A stretch of 64,000 nt of DNA from UBA6055 sp965203755 (GCA_965203755.1 OZ241910.1:2542001-2606000); one strand, 5' to 3'. Positions 36,872 to 46,419 are shown, counted from the first letter of the stretch. Notes: generated by a model not told the origin, from the sequence alone. Numbers and translations are program-made.

Positions 36872-39439
36872 CTATGCCCAGACAATTTTGTGCGGCACAA
36901 AGGAGGTATGCAGATATTCGTGATAGGGCAGGACGCGCACCGAAAATCCGACGGCGCCGGTGGTGTCATAAACATGATCGGTCTTAAAGGTATAGATTCC
37001 CTCCCAGTTTTCAGCGGCAGCCTTCATATCGACTGACTGCCCGTCCTTGATGCTGCCCATCGTATCGAGCAGACCATAATACAGCTGCACCTTGACATCT
37101 TCCGGCTTGAGGCTGCCCAGTTTGACTTGTGCCTGAATGGCGGTATGGCTGCCGATTTCGACCTCATCCGATTCAATATCGACCTTGAGTACAGCGATTT
37201 CATGCCAAACGCGGTTGAGATGCTCGCGCCAGGCGACGAAAGCGGCCGTCTGATTAAAATTCGGATAGCTCATTTCCTGGCTGACCTGATAACGGGGCAG
37301 GTAAAACTCGTCGGTGTACTGCCGCACCATGCGATGCGTATTGAAGAAGGGCGCCAGGCTTATCATGCTGTCTTTGATGCGGCGAATCCATTCGCGCGGC
37401 AAGCCGTCGCGCGTTTGATGATAAAACATAGGCACAATATCCTGCTCAAGCAGGTTATAAAGCGCCTGGCTTTCGACATAATCCTGATGCTCCCAAGCGG
37501 CGTCATCGTATTCTTCCCCATGACCAATCGACCAGCCGATATCAGGGCGATACGCTTCTGCCCACCAGCCGTCGGGAATGCTGCAATTCAAGCCGCCGTT
37601 GTAGATCGCCTTCATGCCGCTGGTGCCGCTGGCTTCCTTGGGGCGGCGCGGGTTGTTCAGCCAGATGTCCACGCCCTGCGCCATATAACGGGCGACATTC
37701 ATATCATAGTTTTCCAAAAAGACAATCGAATCGCGAAAATCAGGGGTGTTGGCGATGCTCACAATCGTGCGAATCAGTTCCTTGCCTTCGTTGTCATGGG
37801 GATGCGCCTTGCCGGCGAAGATGAACTGCGCCGGCCGGCCCTCATCGTTCACCAGTTTTCGCAGCCGTTCCAAATCATGGAAAATCAAGGTCGCGCGCTT
37901 GTAGGTCGCAAAGCGGCGCCCAAAGCCAATCGTCAGCGCATCCGGATTCAGCACCTCGTCCGCTTCCTCAATCGCGGTTTGAGACACGCCGCGATGCTGA
38001 AGCTGCTCGCGCAGGCGGTCGCGTGCAAAAGCCACCAGACGCTCGCGGCGGCGGACATGCGTGCGCCATAATTCAGCATCCGGTATGCTCGTCACCCCTT
38101 CCCATACTTCAGGGCGCGATTCTTCGGTGCGCCAGGCTGGATCGAGATAGCGGTCAAAAAGCTGCGCCATCTCCGGGCTGACCCAGGTCTGTACATGGAT
38201 GCCATTCGTGATCGCCTGAATCGGAACTTCGTGCACCGGCACCCCCGGATAGACCCATTGCCACATATCGCGCGAGACGCCGCCGTGCAGCTGCGCGACG
38301 CCATTCGTGCCGGAAGACATATTCAAAGCCATCACCGACATAGAGAACAGTTCATAATGACCCATATTTTCGCGCCCAAGGTCAAAGAATTGATCGCGCG
38401 ACAACCCAAACTGATACATCATATCGGTAAAATGCTCGTCAATTAAATCAAAGCCAAATCGCTCCAGCCCGGCGGGTACCGGGGTGTGAATCGTGAACAC
38501 CGTCGTGGCTGCTGTCACGGCCTTCGCCTGCTCAAAGCTAAGACGATCCTCGCGCATATAATTGCGGATCCGTTCCAGCAGCAGGAAAGCGGAGTGGCCT
38601 TCGTTCATGTGAAAAATATCGGCCTGAATGCCCAGGGCGCGCAAGGCGCGGATGCCGCCGATTCCTAACAGAATCTCCTGTCGAATGCGGGTGCGCCGGT
38701 CGCCGCCATACAAACGGTCAGTCAGATTGCGGTCTTCTTCCAATGTATTATCCTCAACATTGGAATCCAGCAGATAAAGAGAAACGCGCCCAACCTGCAC
38801 TTTCCAGATCTGGGCATACAGCTCGCGGCCGGGCAAAGGCGCTGATATTTTGATGGGCTTGCCAGCATCATCGGTTTGCAATGTGACCGGCAGATTCACG
38901 TAATCATTCAGCGGATAAGACTCCTGCTGCCAGCCATCGGCATTGAGATACTGCTGGAAGTAGCCTTCCTGGTACAAGAGACCGACGCCGATCAAGGGAA
39001 TGTTCAGGTCGCTGGCGCTTTTCAGATGACCGCCGCTCAAGACGCCCAAGCCGCCCGAATAATTTTGCAGGCATTCTGTCAAGCCAAATTCCATCGAGAA
39101 ATAAGCGATGGCGGGCTGCCTTTCCAAATGTCCATATTGGTGGCTGTACCAGGTGTTCCGGCGGCTCATGTAATCATCAAAGGAGCGGCAGACCCGCTCA
39201 TAATGCGCCATGAACGAACTGTCATCAACCAGCGCGCTCAAGCGCCCTTGACTAAGACGGCCCAGCATCCAGACCGGATTGTGATTGGTTTGCTCCCAAA
39301 GATCGGAATCGAGACGGCGAAACAGGGAGATGGTTTCATGTTCCCAAGACCAGCAAAGATTGTATGCCAATTCATGCAGACGCTCAAGCTGCTGGGGTAA
39401 TTTGGGGGATACTTTGACTCTTGCGACTGGCTGCACCAT
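36872..39439 (-). CDS. glgP: Alpha-glucan phosphorylase (GT35)
   Basis: An 855-residue phosphorylase releasing glucose-1-phosphate from glycogen or maltodextrin. The N-terminus PKLPQQLERLHELAYNLCWSW is split here into PKLPQQLERL and AYNLCWSW, typical of the shorter Thermotoga/archaeal-type family. The PLP-lysine region is EASGTSGMKAIYNGG. ATP is not used. The C-terminal extension (about 745-855), with VEIGSHTAIQAQVKLG, looks like an extra beta domain common to this subgroup. It opens the glycogen block together with glgC and glgA. Confidence 0.95.
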   Translation of the reverse strand: MVQPVARVKVSPKLPQQLERLHELAYNLCWSWEHETISLFRRLDSDLWEQTNHNPVWMLGRLSQGRLSALVDDSSFMAHYERVCRSFDDYMSRRNTWYSHQYGHLERQPAIAYFSMEFGLTECLQNYSGGLGVLSGGHLKSASDLNIPLIGVGLLYQEGYFQQYLNADGWQQESYPLNDYVNLPVTLQTDDAGKPIKISAPLPGRELYAQIWKVQVGRVSLYLLDSNVEDNTLEEDRNLTDRLYGGDRRTRIRQEILLGIGGIRALRALGIQADIFHMNEGHSAFLLLERIRNYMREDRLSFEQAKAVTAATTVFTIHTPVPAGLERFGFDLIDEHFTDMMYQFGLSRDQFFDLGRENMGHYELFSMSVMALNMSSGTNGVAQLHGGVSRDMWQWVYPGVPVHEVPIQAITNGIHVQTWVSPEMAQLFDRYLDPAWRTEESRPEVWEGVTSIPDAELWRTHVRRRERLVAFARDRLREQLQHRGVSQTAIEEADEVLNPDALTIGFGRRFATYKRATLIFHDLERLRKLVNDEGRPAQFIFAGKAHPHDNEGKELIRTIVSIANTPDFRDSIVFLENYDMNVARYMAQGVDIWLNNPRRPKEASGTSGMKAIYNGGLNCSIPDGWWAEAYRPDIGWSIGHGEEYDDAAWEHQDYVESQALYNLLEQDIVPMFYHQTRDGLPREWIRRIKDSMISLAPFFNTHRMVRQYTDEFYLPRYQVSQEMSYPNFNQTAAFVAWREHLNRVWHEIAVLKVDIESDEVEIGSHTAIQAQVKLGSLKPEDVKVQLYYGLLDTMGSIKDGQSVDMKAAAENWEGIYTFKTDHVYDTTGAVGFSVRVLPYHEYLHTSFVPHKIVWA

Positions 39440-39709
39440 CTCAATTCTACTCCCTTAGTCTGCTTAAACAGAATCACGGTTCAAAAGCTCAATGCCAATC
39501 AGCATTTGAACACAGTCCGCGCCGTTTTGCAAGCATAAACGAATGCCAGTGCAGTATGTTTCTGCGATCTCCTGCCGAACCTTAGTTTTGCTGCGGTTCT
39601 TGCGACTCGATCATCATTTTTGGTTAGACGGGCGATATTGCCTTGAACCATTTCCCTATGATAAAATAAGTCTGTCACTTCTACGTTTGCTCATCAATGG
39701 AGAACGGTC
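39440..39709. promoter_or_regulatory. Intergenic region between glgP and the CBM48-like pair
   Basis: No gene is supported. A plus-strand TAAAAT at about 39663 with TTGCCT 18 bp upstream may be the promoter of the CBM48-like pair. The rest is unassigned. Confidence 0.35.
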
Positions 39710-39912
39710 ATGCTGGAAAAACAGTATTTGAAAAGCGAAGACATCCGCAAAGTGACTTTTTATATCGCCCCCGAACTCAAAGCCGCAAAGGTCGCTCTTG
39801 CAGGGGATTTTAATGAATGAGCTAAAGCGCCGCCGCATGGCGCAATGATTGGGCAGCGGATAAATATGTACCCAATCCCTTCATCAGTGATTATTCAATA
39901 GTCGAGGCATAA
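39710..39912 (+). pseudogene. Decayed duplicate of the CBM48-like gene
   Basis: Starting from ATG 39710 with GGAG upstream, the frame reads LEKQYLKSEDIRKVTFYIAP, then VALAGDFNE and a TGA. The intact gene downstream has KKRYLKSRNAVKVTFYTAV and VGDFNDWD at the same place, so the TGA replaces the Trp codon. After it the middle (about 40 codons) is missing. In a shifted frame WRNDWAADKYVPNPFISDYS runs to TAA at 39912, matching NDWDADKYVPCSFAADDNS at the C-terminus of the intact gene. An internally deleted, stopped copy of a tandem duplicate. The last bases still provide the GAGG for the intact gene. Confidence 0.85.
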
Positions 39913-39916
39913 GCTG

Positions 39917-40216
39917 ATGCTGAAGAAACGTTACCTGAAGAGCAGAAACGCGGTCAAAGTCACCTTTTATACGGCAGTGGGGCTCGGGGCGAACCATGTC
40001 TTTCTGGTTGGCGACTTCAACGACTGGGATGAAACCGCAGCGCCGATGAAGCCGCTTAAAGACGGACGCTTCAAAGCCGCGCTGGAACTGGAGCCGGGAC
40101 GCGAATATCAATTCCGTTATCTGGTCAACGGCGATGAATGGCATAATGACTGGGATGCTGACAAGTATGTTCCCTGTTCCTTCGCCGCCGATGACAACTC
40201 GGTCGTCATAACCTAA
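39917..40216 (+). CDS. CBM48/isoamylase-N-like glycan-binding protein
   Basis: A 99-residue single-domain protein of the early-set/CBM48 type, as in the AMPK glycogen-binding domain. Seen: VKVTFYTAV, FLVGDFNDWDE, a loop with PLKDGRF, then YQFRYLVNGDEWHNDW and DADKYVP. These supply the aromatic residues that stack on alpha-glucan. GAGG within the upstream pseudogene precedes the ATG. It lies between glgP and glgC/glgA, so a role in recruiting enzymes or granules to glycogen is likely but inferred. Confidence 0.88.
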   Translation: MLKKRYLKSRNAVKVTFYTAVGLGANHVFLVGDFNDWDETAAPMKPLKDGRFKAALELEPGREYQFRYLVNGDEWHNDWDADKYVPCSFAADDNSVVIT

Positions 40217-40274
40217 ACACCGGCGCGAAGCGGCTGATGGGCATCCATGCTGGATACCCGCTTGATTGACTGCT

Positions 40275-41048
40275 TTATTGCTCGTCGCGCCAGCGAACCA
40301 GCTGTTCAATCAGACTGTAATCCGCCGGGATGCCGGTCATCAGGATAAAATGCCGGGCGCCGGCTTCGGCATAGGCATCCAGCTTGTCCGGTATATCTTC
40401 TCTTTGGGTAAGCGACACAGTCCGTTCAATGTCAGCCGGGTTGCGCCCCAGTTCGGCGCACCACGTGTCGAGTACCCGGTTTTTGTGCGCCCAGGCTTCA
40501 GGCGGGCCAAAGCCATTCCACAAATCCGCATACTGCGCCGTCAGCTTGAGGGTGACTTTTTCGCCGCCGCCGCCAATCATAATGGGGATTGGGTTACGCA
40601 CCGGCGGCGGGATTTCTTTGCCCATCCGCTCCTTGATGATCGGCAGCGACCGCCCCAAGTCGCGCAGGCGGCTGCCGGCCGTGCCGAAGGGATAGCCAAA
40701 CTCCTTATAATCCTTCTCGAACCAGCCGGCGCCAATGCCCAGGATCAGCCGGCCGTGACTGATGTGATCGACAGTGTTCGCCATCTGTGTCAGCAGCGCC
40801 GGGTTGCGATAGCTGTTGCAGGTGACCAGCGTCCCGATTTCGGCTTTTTTGGTCAGCATGGCGATGGCGGTAAGAAGCGTCCAGCCTTCAAAATGATTAT
40901 TGCTGCCTTCCCCATAAAGCGGGAAAAAATGATCCCAATTCCAAATCGAATCCACCGTCAGAGCCTCAATCTCCTGGACGGTTTGGGCATACTGGTCATA
41001 GCTTGTGTGCTGTGGATGCAGCTGCGCCCCTACTTTCATTTCGGTCAT
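40275..41048 (-). CDS. LLM-class flavin/F420-dependent oxidoreductase
   Basis: A 257-residue TIM-barrel protein of the bacterial luciferase-like monooxygenase family. Seen: VGAQLHPQHTSYDQYAQTV, DSIWNWDHFFPL, LGIGAGWFEKDYKEFGYPFG and PIMIGGGGEKVTLKL, the usual phosphate-binding turn for flavin or F420. Its length and the GAGWFExDY motif are close to F420-dependent members (MSMEG-type). Alternative ATG at 41039. It is downstream of glgC by about 50 bp on the same strand; a metabolic link to glycogen is not evident. Confidence 0.9.
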   Translation of the reverse strand: MTEMKVGAQLHPQHTSYDQYAQTVQEIEALTVDSIWNWDHFFPLYGEGSNNHFEGWTLLTAIAMLTKKAEIGTLVTCNSYRNPALLTQMANTVDHISHGRLILGIGAGWFEKDYKEFGYPFGTAGSRLRDLGRSLPIIKERMGKEIPPPVRNPIPIMIGGGGEKVTLKLTAQYADLWNGFGPPEAWAHKNRVLDTWCAELGRNPADIERTVSLTQREDIPDKLDAYAEAGARHFILMTGIPADYSLIEQLVRWRDEQ

Positions 41049-41101
41049 GTTCTCTGCCTTTCTGTTTTATGTTTCACAAATGCCGCCAAGCCATTCGCAC
41101 G

Positions 41102-42373
41102 CTAGCGCTTTTTGGTCTGGGCATAAAACTCAACATCGCTGCCTTCCGGCACGATGCTGCCGGCGAAACGGGCGAAGTTCGCATGAGTGCAGTCCGACCC
41201 GACGATAGAGCCGGCGCCAATGCTGAACGCTGGCGGTATGCGGGAATTTTTGCCGATGCTGGTGATTTTCAAATCGCCCATGTCTTGCAGCGAGCCGACC
41301 CGCGCGTCTTTGCCGATAACCGCTATTTTGTCCACCAGCGCCCGCTCCACCCGCGCCCCGGTTTCGACATAAGCATCGTTCAAAATCACCGATTCGCGAA
41401 TCACGGCGCCAGGCCCGATAAAGACCCCAGGCGACAAGATCGACCGCTCAATAATGGCGCTGGCGCCAATCACCGAGCCATCGGCGATCATGCTGTTCAC
41501 AATTTGCGCGTTCGCGCCGATCCGCACCGGCGGCCGCTCCTCGCTGCGCGTGTGAATCACCCAAGTGCGGTCATTCAGATTGAGCGAGGGCGGGCTGGAA
41601 AGCAAATCCATGTGGGCTTCCCAGTAGGCGTCGACCGTGCCGACATCAATCCAGTAACCGCCATAAGGATAAGCATAGACCTTCATGCCGGCGGCGACCA
41701 TCATGGGCAGGACATCATGCCCAAAGTCATGAGCCGAAGCCGGGTCGGCGTAGTCGCCGCGCAATACCTTTTCCAGAACCGCATAATCAAACACATAGAC
41801 ACCCATATTCGCCAGATTTCCGGGCGGGCTTTCAGGCTTTTCGACAAATTCTGTGACCCGATAATCGGCATCGGTATCAACAACCCCAAATCTGCTGGCT
41901 TCATCCAGCGGCACGCGGATAGTGCACACGGTCGCATCGGCGCCAGTGTCGCGATGATACTGCGCCAGCATGTCATAATCCATCTCATAGATGTGATCGC
42001 CCGACAAGATGAGAACATATTCCGGATGCCCCTGGCGAATAAAGTTTAGATTTTGAGCGACAGCGTCGGCTGTGCCGGCATACCAATCGGTATCGAATCG
42101 CCCCTGATACGGTTGCAGCATTCGCACGCCGCCGGTAAACGAGCGGTCCAAATCCCAGGGGCGCCCCTTGCCAATATGATCGTTCAGGCTGTGCGGACGA
42201 TATTGGGTCAAAACCAGCACATCAAATACGTTTGAATTGACGCAGTTGCTTAAAGCAAAGTCAATAATGCGATACTTCCCGCCAAAGGGAACCGCCGGTT
42301 TGGCGCGTTTCATGGTCAAGACACCCAGCCGCGTGCCTTTTCCACCGGCAAGAATGATGGCTTTGATCTTCAA
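41102..42373 (-). CDS. glgC: Glucose-1-phosphate adenylyltransferase
   Basis: A 423-residue ADP-glucose pyrophosphorylase supplying glycogen synthase. Seen: the nucleotide motif LAGGKGTRLGVLT, KPAVPFGGKYRIIDFALSN, LSGDHIYEMDY, FVEKPE, and a left-handed beta-helix C-terminus (about 290-400: GANAQIVNSMIADGSVI). Translation appears to start at TTG 42373, favoured by a strong AAGGAG seven bases upstream. Followed by the LLM gene and preceded by glgA, 58 bp away. Confidence 0.95.
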   Translation of the reverse strand: MKIKAIILAGGKGTRLGVLTMKRAKPAVPFGGKYRIIDFALSNCVNSNVFDVLVLTQYRPHSLNDHIGKGRPWDLDRSFTGGVRMLQPYQGRFDTDWYAGTADAVAQNLNFIRQGHPEYVLILSGDHIYEMDYDMLAQYHRDTGADATVCTIRVPLDEASRFGVVDTDADYRVTEFVEKPESPPGNLANMGVYVFDYAVLEKVLRGDYADPASAHDFGHDVLPMMVAAGMKVYAYPYGGYWIDVGTVDAYWEAHMDLLSSPPSLNLNDRTWVIHTRSEERPPVRIGANAQIVNSMIADGSVIGASAIIERSILSPGVFIGPGAVIRESVILNDAYVETGARVERALVDKIAVIGKDARVGSLQDMGDLKITSIGKNSRIPPAFSIGAGSIVGSDCTHANFARFAGSIVPEGSDVEFYAQTKKR

Positions 42374-42431
42374 AATGGTCTCCTTTTAGCCCCTTGCGAT
42401 TTTACGAACTCTTGCCGGCGGCCGGCGTTTT

Positions 42432-43904
42432 CTATGCGCCGCCGCGGGCTTTGCTCATCGCCTGTCGATACAGCTGTTTATATTCACCGGCGCTTCTGTT
42501 CCAGCTAAAATCAGTGGACATGCCGCGCTGCTGCATCCGTTTCCAGGCATGCGGCTTTTGATGATAGACATCTATTGCCCACTTCAACGTGTTCTCGACC
42601 GCCTCCGGCCGCTGCCACTGAAACACAAATCCAGTGCCTTGCTCGGCATCGGCATTGTCATAGTTGATGACGGTGTCAGCCAGGCCGCCGGTTTCGCGAA
42701 CCAATGGCAGGGCGCCGTATCGCATCGCCATCATCTGGCCCATGCCGCAGGGTTCAAAGTGGCTCGGCATCAAAAAGATGTCACAGCCGGCATAAACCTG
42801 CTGCGCCAAAGCAGCGTCAAATTGCAGGAATGCCGCCGCTTTGTCCGGGAAATCCTGGTCAAGCTGCCAAAACGCATATTCAAGCTCGGGTTCGCCCGTG
42901 CCCAGCACGACCAGCTGCGCCTCGCGCTCCTCCAGCGCATGGCGCAGTGCCGGCAGCGCGATGTCAAAACCCTTCTGCACCGCCAGTCGACTCACGACAG
43001 CCACCAGCGGAACATCCGCCCGAACCGGCAGTCGGGCAAAGGTTTGCAGATGACGTTTGTTGACCGGCCGCCGGCTTTCATGGTTATGGACATTAAAATT
43101 TTCAACCAGCTTGGGGTCTGTTTCTGGATTCCAAAGGGTCGTGTCCAAACCGTTCAGGATGCCGCGCAAGTCAGCGCCCCGTTTTCTAATCAAAGGCGCT
43201 AGCTCATAGCCGGTGTAGGGATGCTTGATTTCTTCGGCGTAACGCGGACTGACCGTGGCAATCATATCGCTGTAACCGACGCCAATACCCAACAGATTAT
43301 CGGTCAAATCATAGTACACCAAATCCGGCTGATGACGCTGCTCAATGCCGGCCGCAAACAATAACCCGCCAGCCTGGTTGCCCTGATAGGCGATGTTATG
43401 AATCGACAGCACCGCCGCCAGCCTTGACCACGCATGCTCATGGCTCTGCCGGCGAATGAGAAAAGGCAGCAGGCTCGTATGCCAGTCATTCACATGCGCC
43501 ACATCGGGAAACCAGCCCAAACGCTGGTTCATCTCCCAGATGGCCGCCATCAAGACCTGATTGAAATAGACATAGCGCTCCATATCCCGGTCCCAATGGG
43601 TATAAACCGATCCCTCCAGACCAAAATAGGGCGGAGATTGCAGCAGATAGAAAGGCGTGTCCTGATAAACGCAGCTGTGCAGATGGACTTCATTCACGCC
43701 CAGATGATGATAAAAATCGAAACTGAACAGGTGGCTGATCTTATACTCGAGGTGGTCGATAAAACCATAACCAGGGATCACGACGCGGGCATCCACATCC
43801 AGCTGGCGCAGTGCCTTGGGCAGCGAGCCGACGACGTCAGCCAGCCCGCCTACCTTGGCCAAGGGGACGGCCTCCGAACTTGCGAATAAGACCTTCATTG
43901 GCAT
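42432..43904 (-). CDS. glgA: Glycogen synthase, ADP-glucose dependent (GT5)
   Basis: A 490-residue glycosyltransferase elongating alpha-1,4-glucan. Seen: the N-terminal ADP-glucose loop KVGGLADVVGSLP, VHLHSCVYQDTPFY, HVNDWHTSLLPFLI, and the C-terminal MPSHFEPCGMGQMMAMRYG with the acceptor Glu-x7-Glu-type site. ATG 43904 has GGGAG upstream; a longer frame to 43961 lacks similarity. Divergent from the tRNA-Glu gene. Confidence 0.96.
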   Translation of the reverse strand: MPMKVLFASSEAVPLAKVGGLADVVGSLPKALRQLDVDARVVIPGYGFIDHLEYKISHLFSFDFYHHLGVNEVHLHSCVYQDTPFYLLQSPPYFGLEGSVYTHWDRDMERYVYFNQVLMAAIWEMNQRLGWFPDVAHVNDWHTSLLPFLIRRQSHEHAWSRLAAVLSIHNIAYQGNQAGGLLFAAGIEQRHQPDLVYYDLTDNLLGIGVGYSDMIATVSPRYAEEIKHPYTGYELAPLIRKRGADLRGILNGLDTTLWNPETDPKLVENFNVHNHESRRPVNKRHLQTFARLPVRADVPLVAVVSRLAVQKGFDIALPALRHALEEREAQLVVLGTGEPELEYAFWQLDQDFPDKAAAFLQFDAALAQQVYAGCDIFLMPSHFEPCGMGQMMAMRYGALPLVRETGGLADTVINYDNADAEQGTGFVFQWQRPEAVENTLKWAIDVYHQKPHAWKRMQQRGMSTDFSWNRSAGEYKQLYRQAMSKARGGA

Positions 43905-44017
43905 TATTCCGCTCCCGTTGATCTCAAGCTGTACCTGATTGTAGCGCGGCGGCGCAAACATGAGTACAGCAGCTTATGCGATTTGGAGGCAGCCGCGGCC
44001 TTGAGGCAAAATCATCC

Positions 44018-44046
44018 TTGACTTTCCAAACCCAACCCGGTATGCT
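44018..44046 (+). promoter_or_regulatory. Promoter of tRNA-Glu
   Basis: TTGACT (44018-44023) and TATGCT (44041-44046) with an exact 17-bp spacer, 13 bp before the tRNA. One of the clearest -35/-10 pairs in the window. Confidence 0.75.
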
Positions 44047-44059
44047 GTAGCCGTTGTTT

Positions 44060-44132
44060 GGCCCCTTCGTCTAGCGGCCTAGGATGCCACCCTTTCAAGG
44101 TGGAGACACGGGTTCGAGTCCCGTAGGGGCTA
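44060..44132 (+). tRNA. tRNA-Glu (anticodon TTC)
   Basis: A 73-nt cloverleaf: acceptor GGCCCCT pairs with AGGGGCT (first pair G-U), anticodon stem CCACC/GGTGG encloses CTTTCAA with anticodon TTC, and the T arm ACGGG-TTCGAGT-CCCGT is perfect. The discriminator is A; CCA is not encoded. Body closely follows bacterial tRNA-Glu (CGTCTAG ... TTTCA). Confidence 0.95.
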
Positions 44133-44145
44133 TCTGCCGCCGCAT

Positions 44146-45516
44146 CTAAGTGAAGTTCTCGCGGATCTTCCGCGCCTGCTCTATATTGCCTTTGGAACGT
44201 TGGCGGGCCGTCTCCATCTTTTTCTCGGCTTCGACTGCGTATGCTTCAAGATACTTTTCACCCCGTTCCGCTGCGGCTTCCAGCATTTGCTTCATTTCCG
44301 CATTCAACGCAGCATTCGATGTTGATGCTTCCTTCGAACGTGTTGGCGGCAGCGAACCTGCAAGCCGAGTCGGGATGCGCTCTGCCGCGCCCGGAATATC
44401 GAAAGGCTTGGAGGGCAAAGTCTGATACCAGTAGGCGGTTGATGCCCAATCATCCGACAGATGATTGCCATGACCATGCTCTATCGTCACCTTGATGCGT
44501 TCGGAGAAATGAATCGGATCCGTCAAATGAAAACGATAGCTGACTTGGTAGCCGGGCATATCGCTTTCGTGCAGAATGGTGCCGCCCATGGGAAAGGCGT
44601 TCTTCTGCATCCCCCAGGCATGATTGAAATAATCTTCTGTGCCAGTCCCGTGAAAGCTGGGCGGCCAAGTATCCTCATCAATGAAGATCATATCGTCGCC
44701 TTCACCCCACCAAGTACCCTGAAAATGCGCCACCGAAAGATTGCAGCCGACATAATGCCCTTTGCCGCGGGCCTCAAGCGCTACATAATTGCCGTCGCCG
44801 CTCAAGTTGACGATGTTGGTCTCTGGACTGTTGGTTTGTAATTGATCTCCCCAGCCGTCGCAGGGATTGTCGCGCTTCCATTGGGCATGAAAATAGGCGA
44901 GATTATTATCGGCTGCGGCTTTGCGGTGAAGTTCATAATCGATATAGAAATACTGACCATAAGGCACATCATTCTGATTTTCAATTTCAATGCGGGCGCG
45001 CTTTTTGAATGGCATCGGAAAATAACAGTTCAAACCAGCATTGCCGCCGAAGCGGAATTGCTCTTCAGGCTTAACCGAAACAGCGAAAGGGAGCGATTGA
45101 TAATTGGCGGCGATACTGTGTCCGATGCCGAAAAAATCGCCCAAGGGCGTCAGAACGCTGGGATGTTCCTGCTCGTCCCAATATATTTTGAGCAGGATTT
45201 TGCGGTAATAATATGGGTCGGATACCTCCCAGTTCAGCCCCAAGGCATTGTGAATCTCGAACACTGGAGCGACATAATGCCCCATATACGGGTCAATGAT
45301 GCCGGGGCCTAAAATGCGGCGACAAAACTGCGTCATCCAGATATGCGTAATGCATCCCGGGCCTTCAATATCTGCCAGAATAATAGATTCATTGGGTGGA
45401 ATCAGCCAATAATCTTGATTGCGTCCGGCTTGGTCCCAGCTTGATGCCCGCGCCGAACGCACGTCGCGTATTTGGGTCAGGCTGTCAAAAATGCCACCAG
45501 GCGGTTTTGAAATCAT
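44146..45516 (-). CDS. DUF2961 domain-containing protein
   Basis: A 456-residue protein of the DUF2961 family, found mostly near glycan-degrading genes and thought to include carbohydrate-active enzymes (difructose-anhydride and related hydrolases have been placed here). The signature GTGTEDYFNHAWG is present, with GPGCITHIWMT near the start. There is no signal peptide. The last about 70 residues (EMKQMLEAAAERGEKYLEAY onward) are a charged helix, probably a coiled coil, unusual for the family. The ATG at 45516 with GGAGG upstream is preferred over 45591. Ends 13 bp from the tRNA-Glu gene. Confidence 0.87.
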   Translation of the reverse strand: MISKPPGGIFDSLTQIRDVRSARASSWDQAGRNQDYWLIPPNESIILADIEGPGCITHIWMTQFCRRILGPGIIDPYMGHYVAPVFEIHNALGLNWEVSDPYYYRKILLKIYWDEQEHPSVLTPLGDFFGIGHSIAANYQSLPFAVSVKPEEQFRFGGNAGLNCYFPMPFKKRARIEIENQNDVPYGQYFYIDYELHRKAAADNNLAYFHAQWKRDNPCDGWGDQLQTNSPETNIVNLSGDGNYVALEARGKGHYVGCNLSVAHFQGTWWGEGDDMIFIDEDTWPPSFHGTGTEDYFNHAWGMQKNAFPMGGTILHESDMPGYQVSYRFHLTDPIHFSERIKVTIEHGHGNHLSDDWASTAYWYQTLPSKPFDIPGAAERIPTRLAGSLPPTRSKEASTSNAALNAEMKQMLEAAAERGEKYLEAYAVEAEKKMETARQRSKGNIEQARKIRENFT

Positions 45517-45714
45517 GCTGCCTCCACAGATAAGAAAAGTAAATGATAATAAGCATCCTAGTCTGTGGGATAAATGACCGCCGAGCATCATGCCAGAGGA
45601 AATGGCTGGTGAGTTTGGCGTCTACCGGCGGATCACGCCGCGCCGCGTTCTAATTTTCCTGGCACAGCGATACTTTATCCAAAGGCGCGGTGATGACCGG
45701 GCTAGACCTTTCGA

Positions 45715-46416
45715 TTATGCCCAGAATGCTTTTTCAAGGTCATCAAATTCTTCAGCCGGGCCTTCAAACTTGTTGCGCCCCAATTCCAATACATAAACAT
45801 AATCAGCGATTTTGAGCGCTTCGCGGATTTCCTGATCCACCAGCAAAATAGTCAAGCCTTCCTTGTCGCGCAAGTCAACCAGCATCCGATAAACTTCCTC
45901 GCTTAACAGCTTCGCCAGGCCGGCCGTGGGTTCATCCACCAGAATAACCTGCGGGTCAGTCATCAGAGTCCGTCCGATTTCTACCATCCGCTGCTGGCCG
46001 CCGGACAAGTTCCCCGCGTGCTCGTGCTGTTTTTCGCGCAAAATCGGAAAGCGATGATAATTTTCCTCGATTCTGTCCTCCATGCGAGCCTTGTCATTTC
46101 TGAATGTCCACGCGCCCATCATCAGATTTTCGCGCACGCTCATGTGTTTGAAGACACCGGGCTGCTGTGGAATATAGCTAATCCCCTGATTGATCAGTTC
46201 ATGCGTCGGTGTCCCGGTGACATCTTGGTCGTCAAGCAAGACCTGCCCGCTGTGCGGCTTGAGAAACCCATAAATGGCTTTCAGCAAGGTCGATTTCCCG
46301 ACCCCGTTCGCCCCCAGAATCGCTGTCAGCTTCCCGTTTTCTGCCTTGAGGTTAAGCCCGCGCAGGATATGCAGATCCGCGTAATAGCCAACATACAGGT
46401 CTTTAATCTCGAGCAT
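45715..46416 (-). CDS. livF: Branched-chain amino acid ABC transporter ATPase LivF
   Basis: A 233-residue ATPase of the HAAT (LIV-I) family. Seen: Walker A GANGVGKST, LSGGQQRMVEIGRTLM, and Walker B VILVDEPTAGL. The IPQQPGVFKHMSVRENL element is LivF-specific. Last gene of a five-gene Liv cluster, with three bases between the livG stop and its start. Works with LivG on LivH/LivM. Confidence 0.95.
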   Translation of the reverse strand: MLEIKDLYVGYYADLHILRGLNLKAENGKLTAILGANGVGKSTLLKAIYGFLKPHSGQVLLDDQDVTGTPTHELINQGISYIPQQPGVFKHMSVRENLMMGAWTFRNDKARMEDRIEENYHRFPILREKQHEHAGNLSGGQQRMVEIGRTLMTDPQVILVDEPTAGLAKLLSEEVYRMLVDLRDKEGLTILLVDQEIREALKIADYVYVLELGRNKFEGPAEEFDDLEKAFWA

Positions 46417-46419
46417 GGT

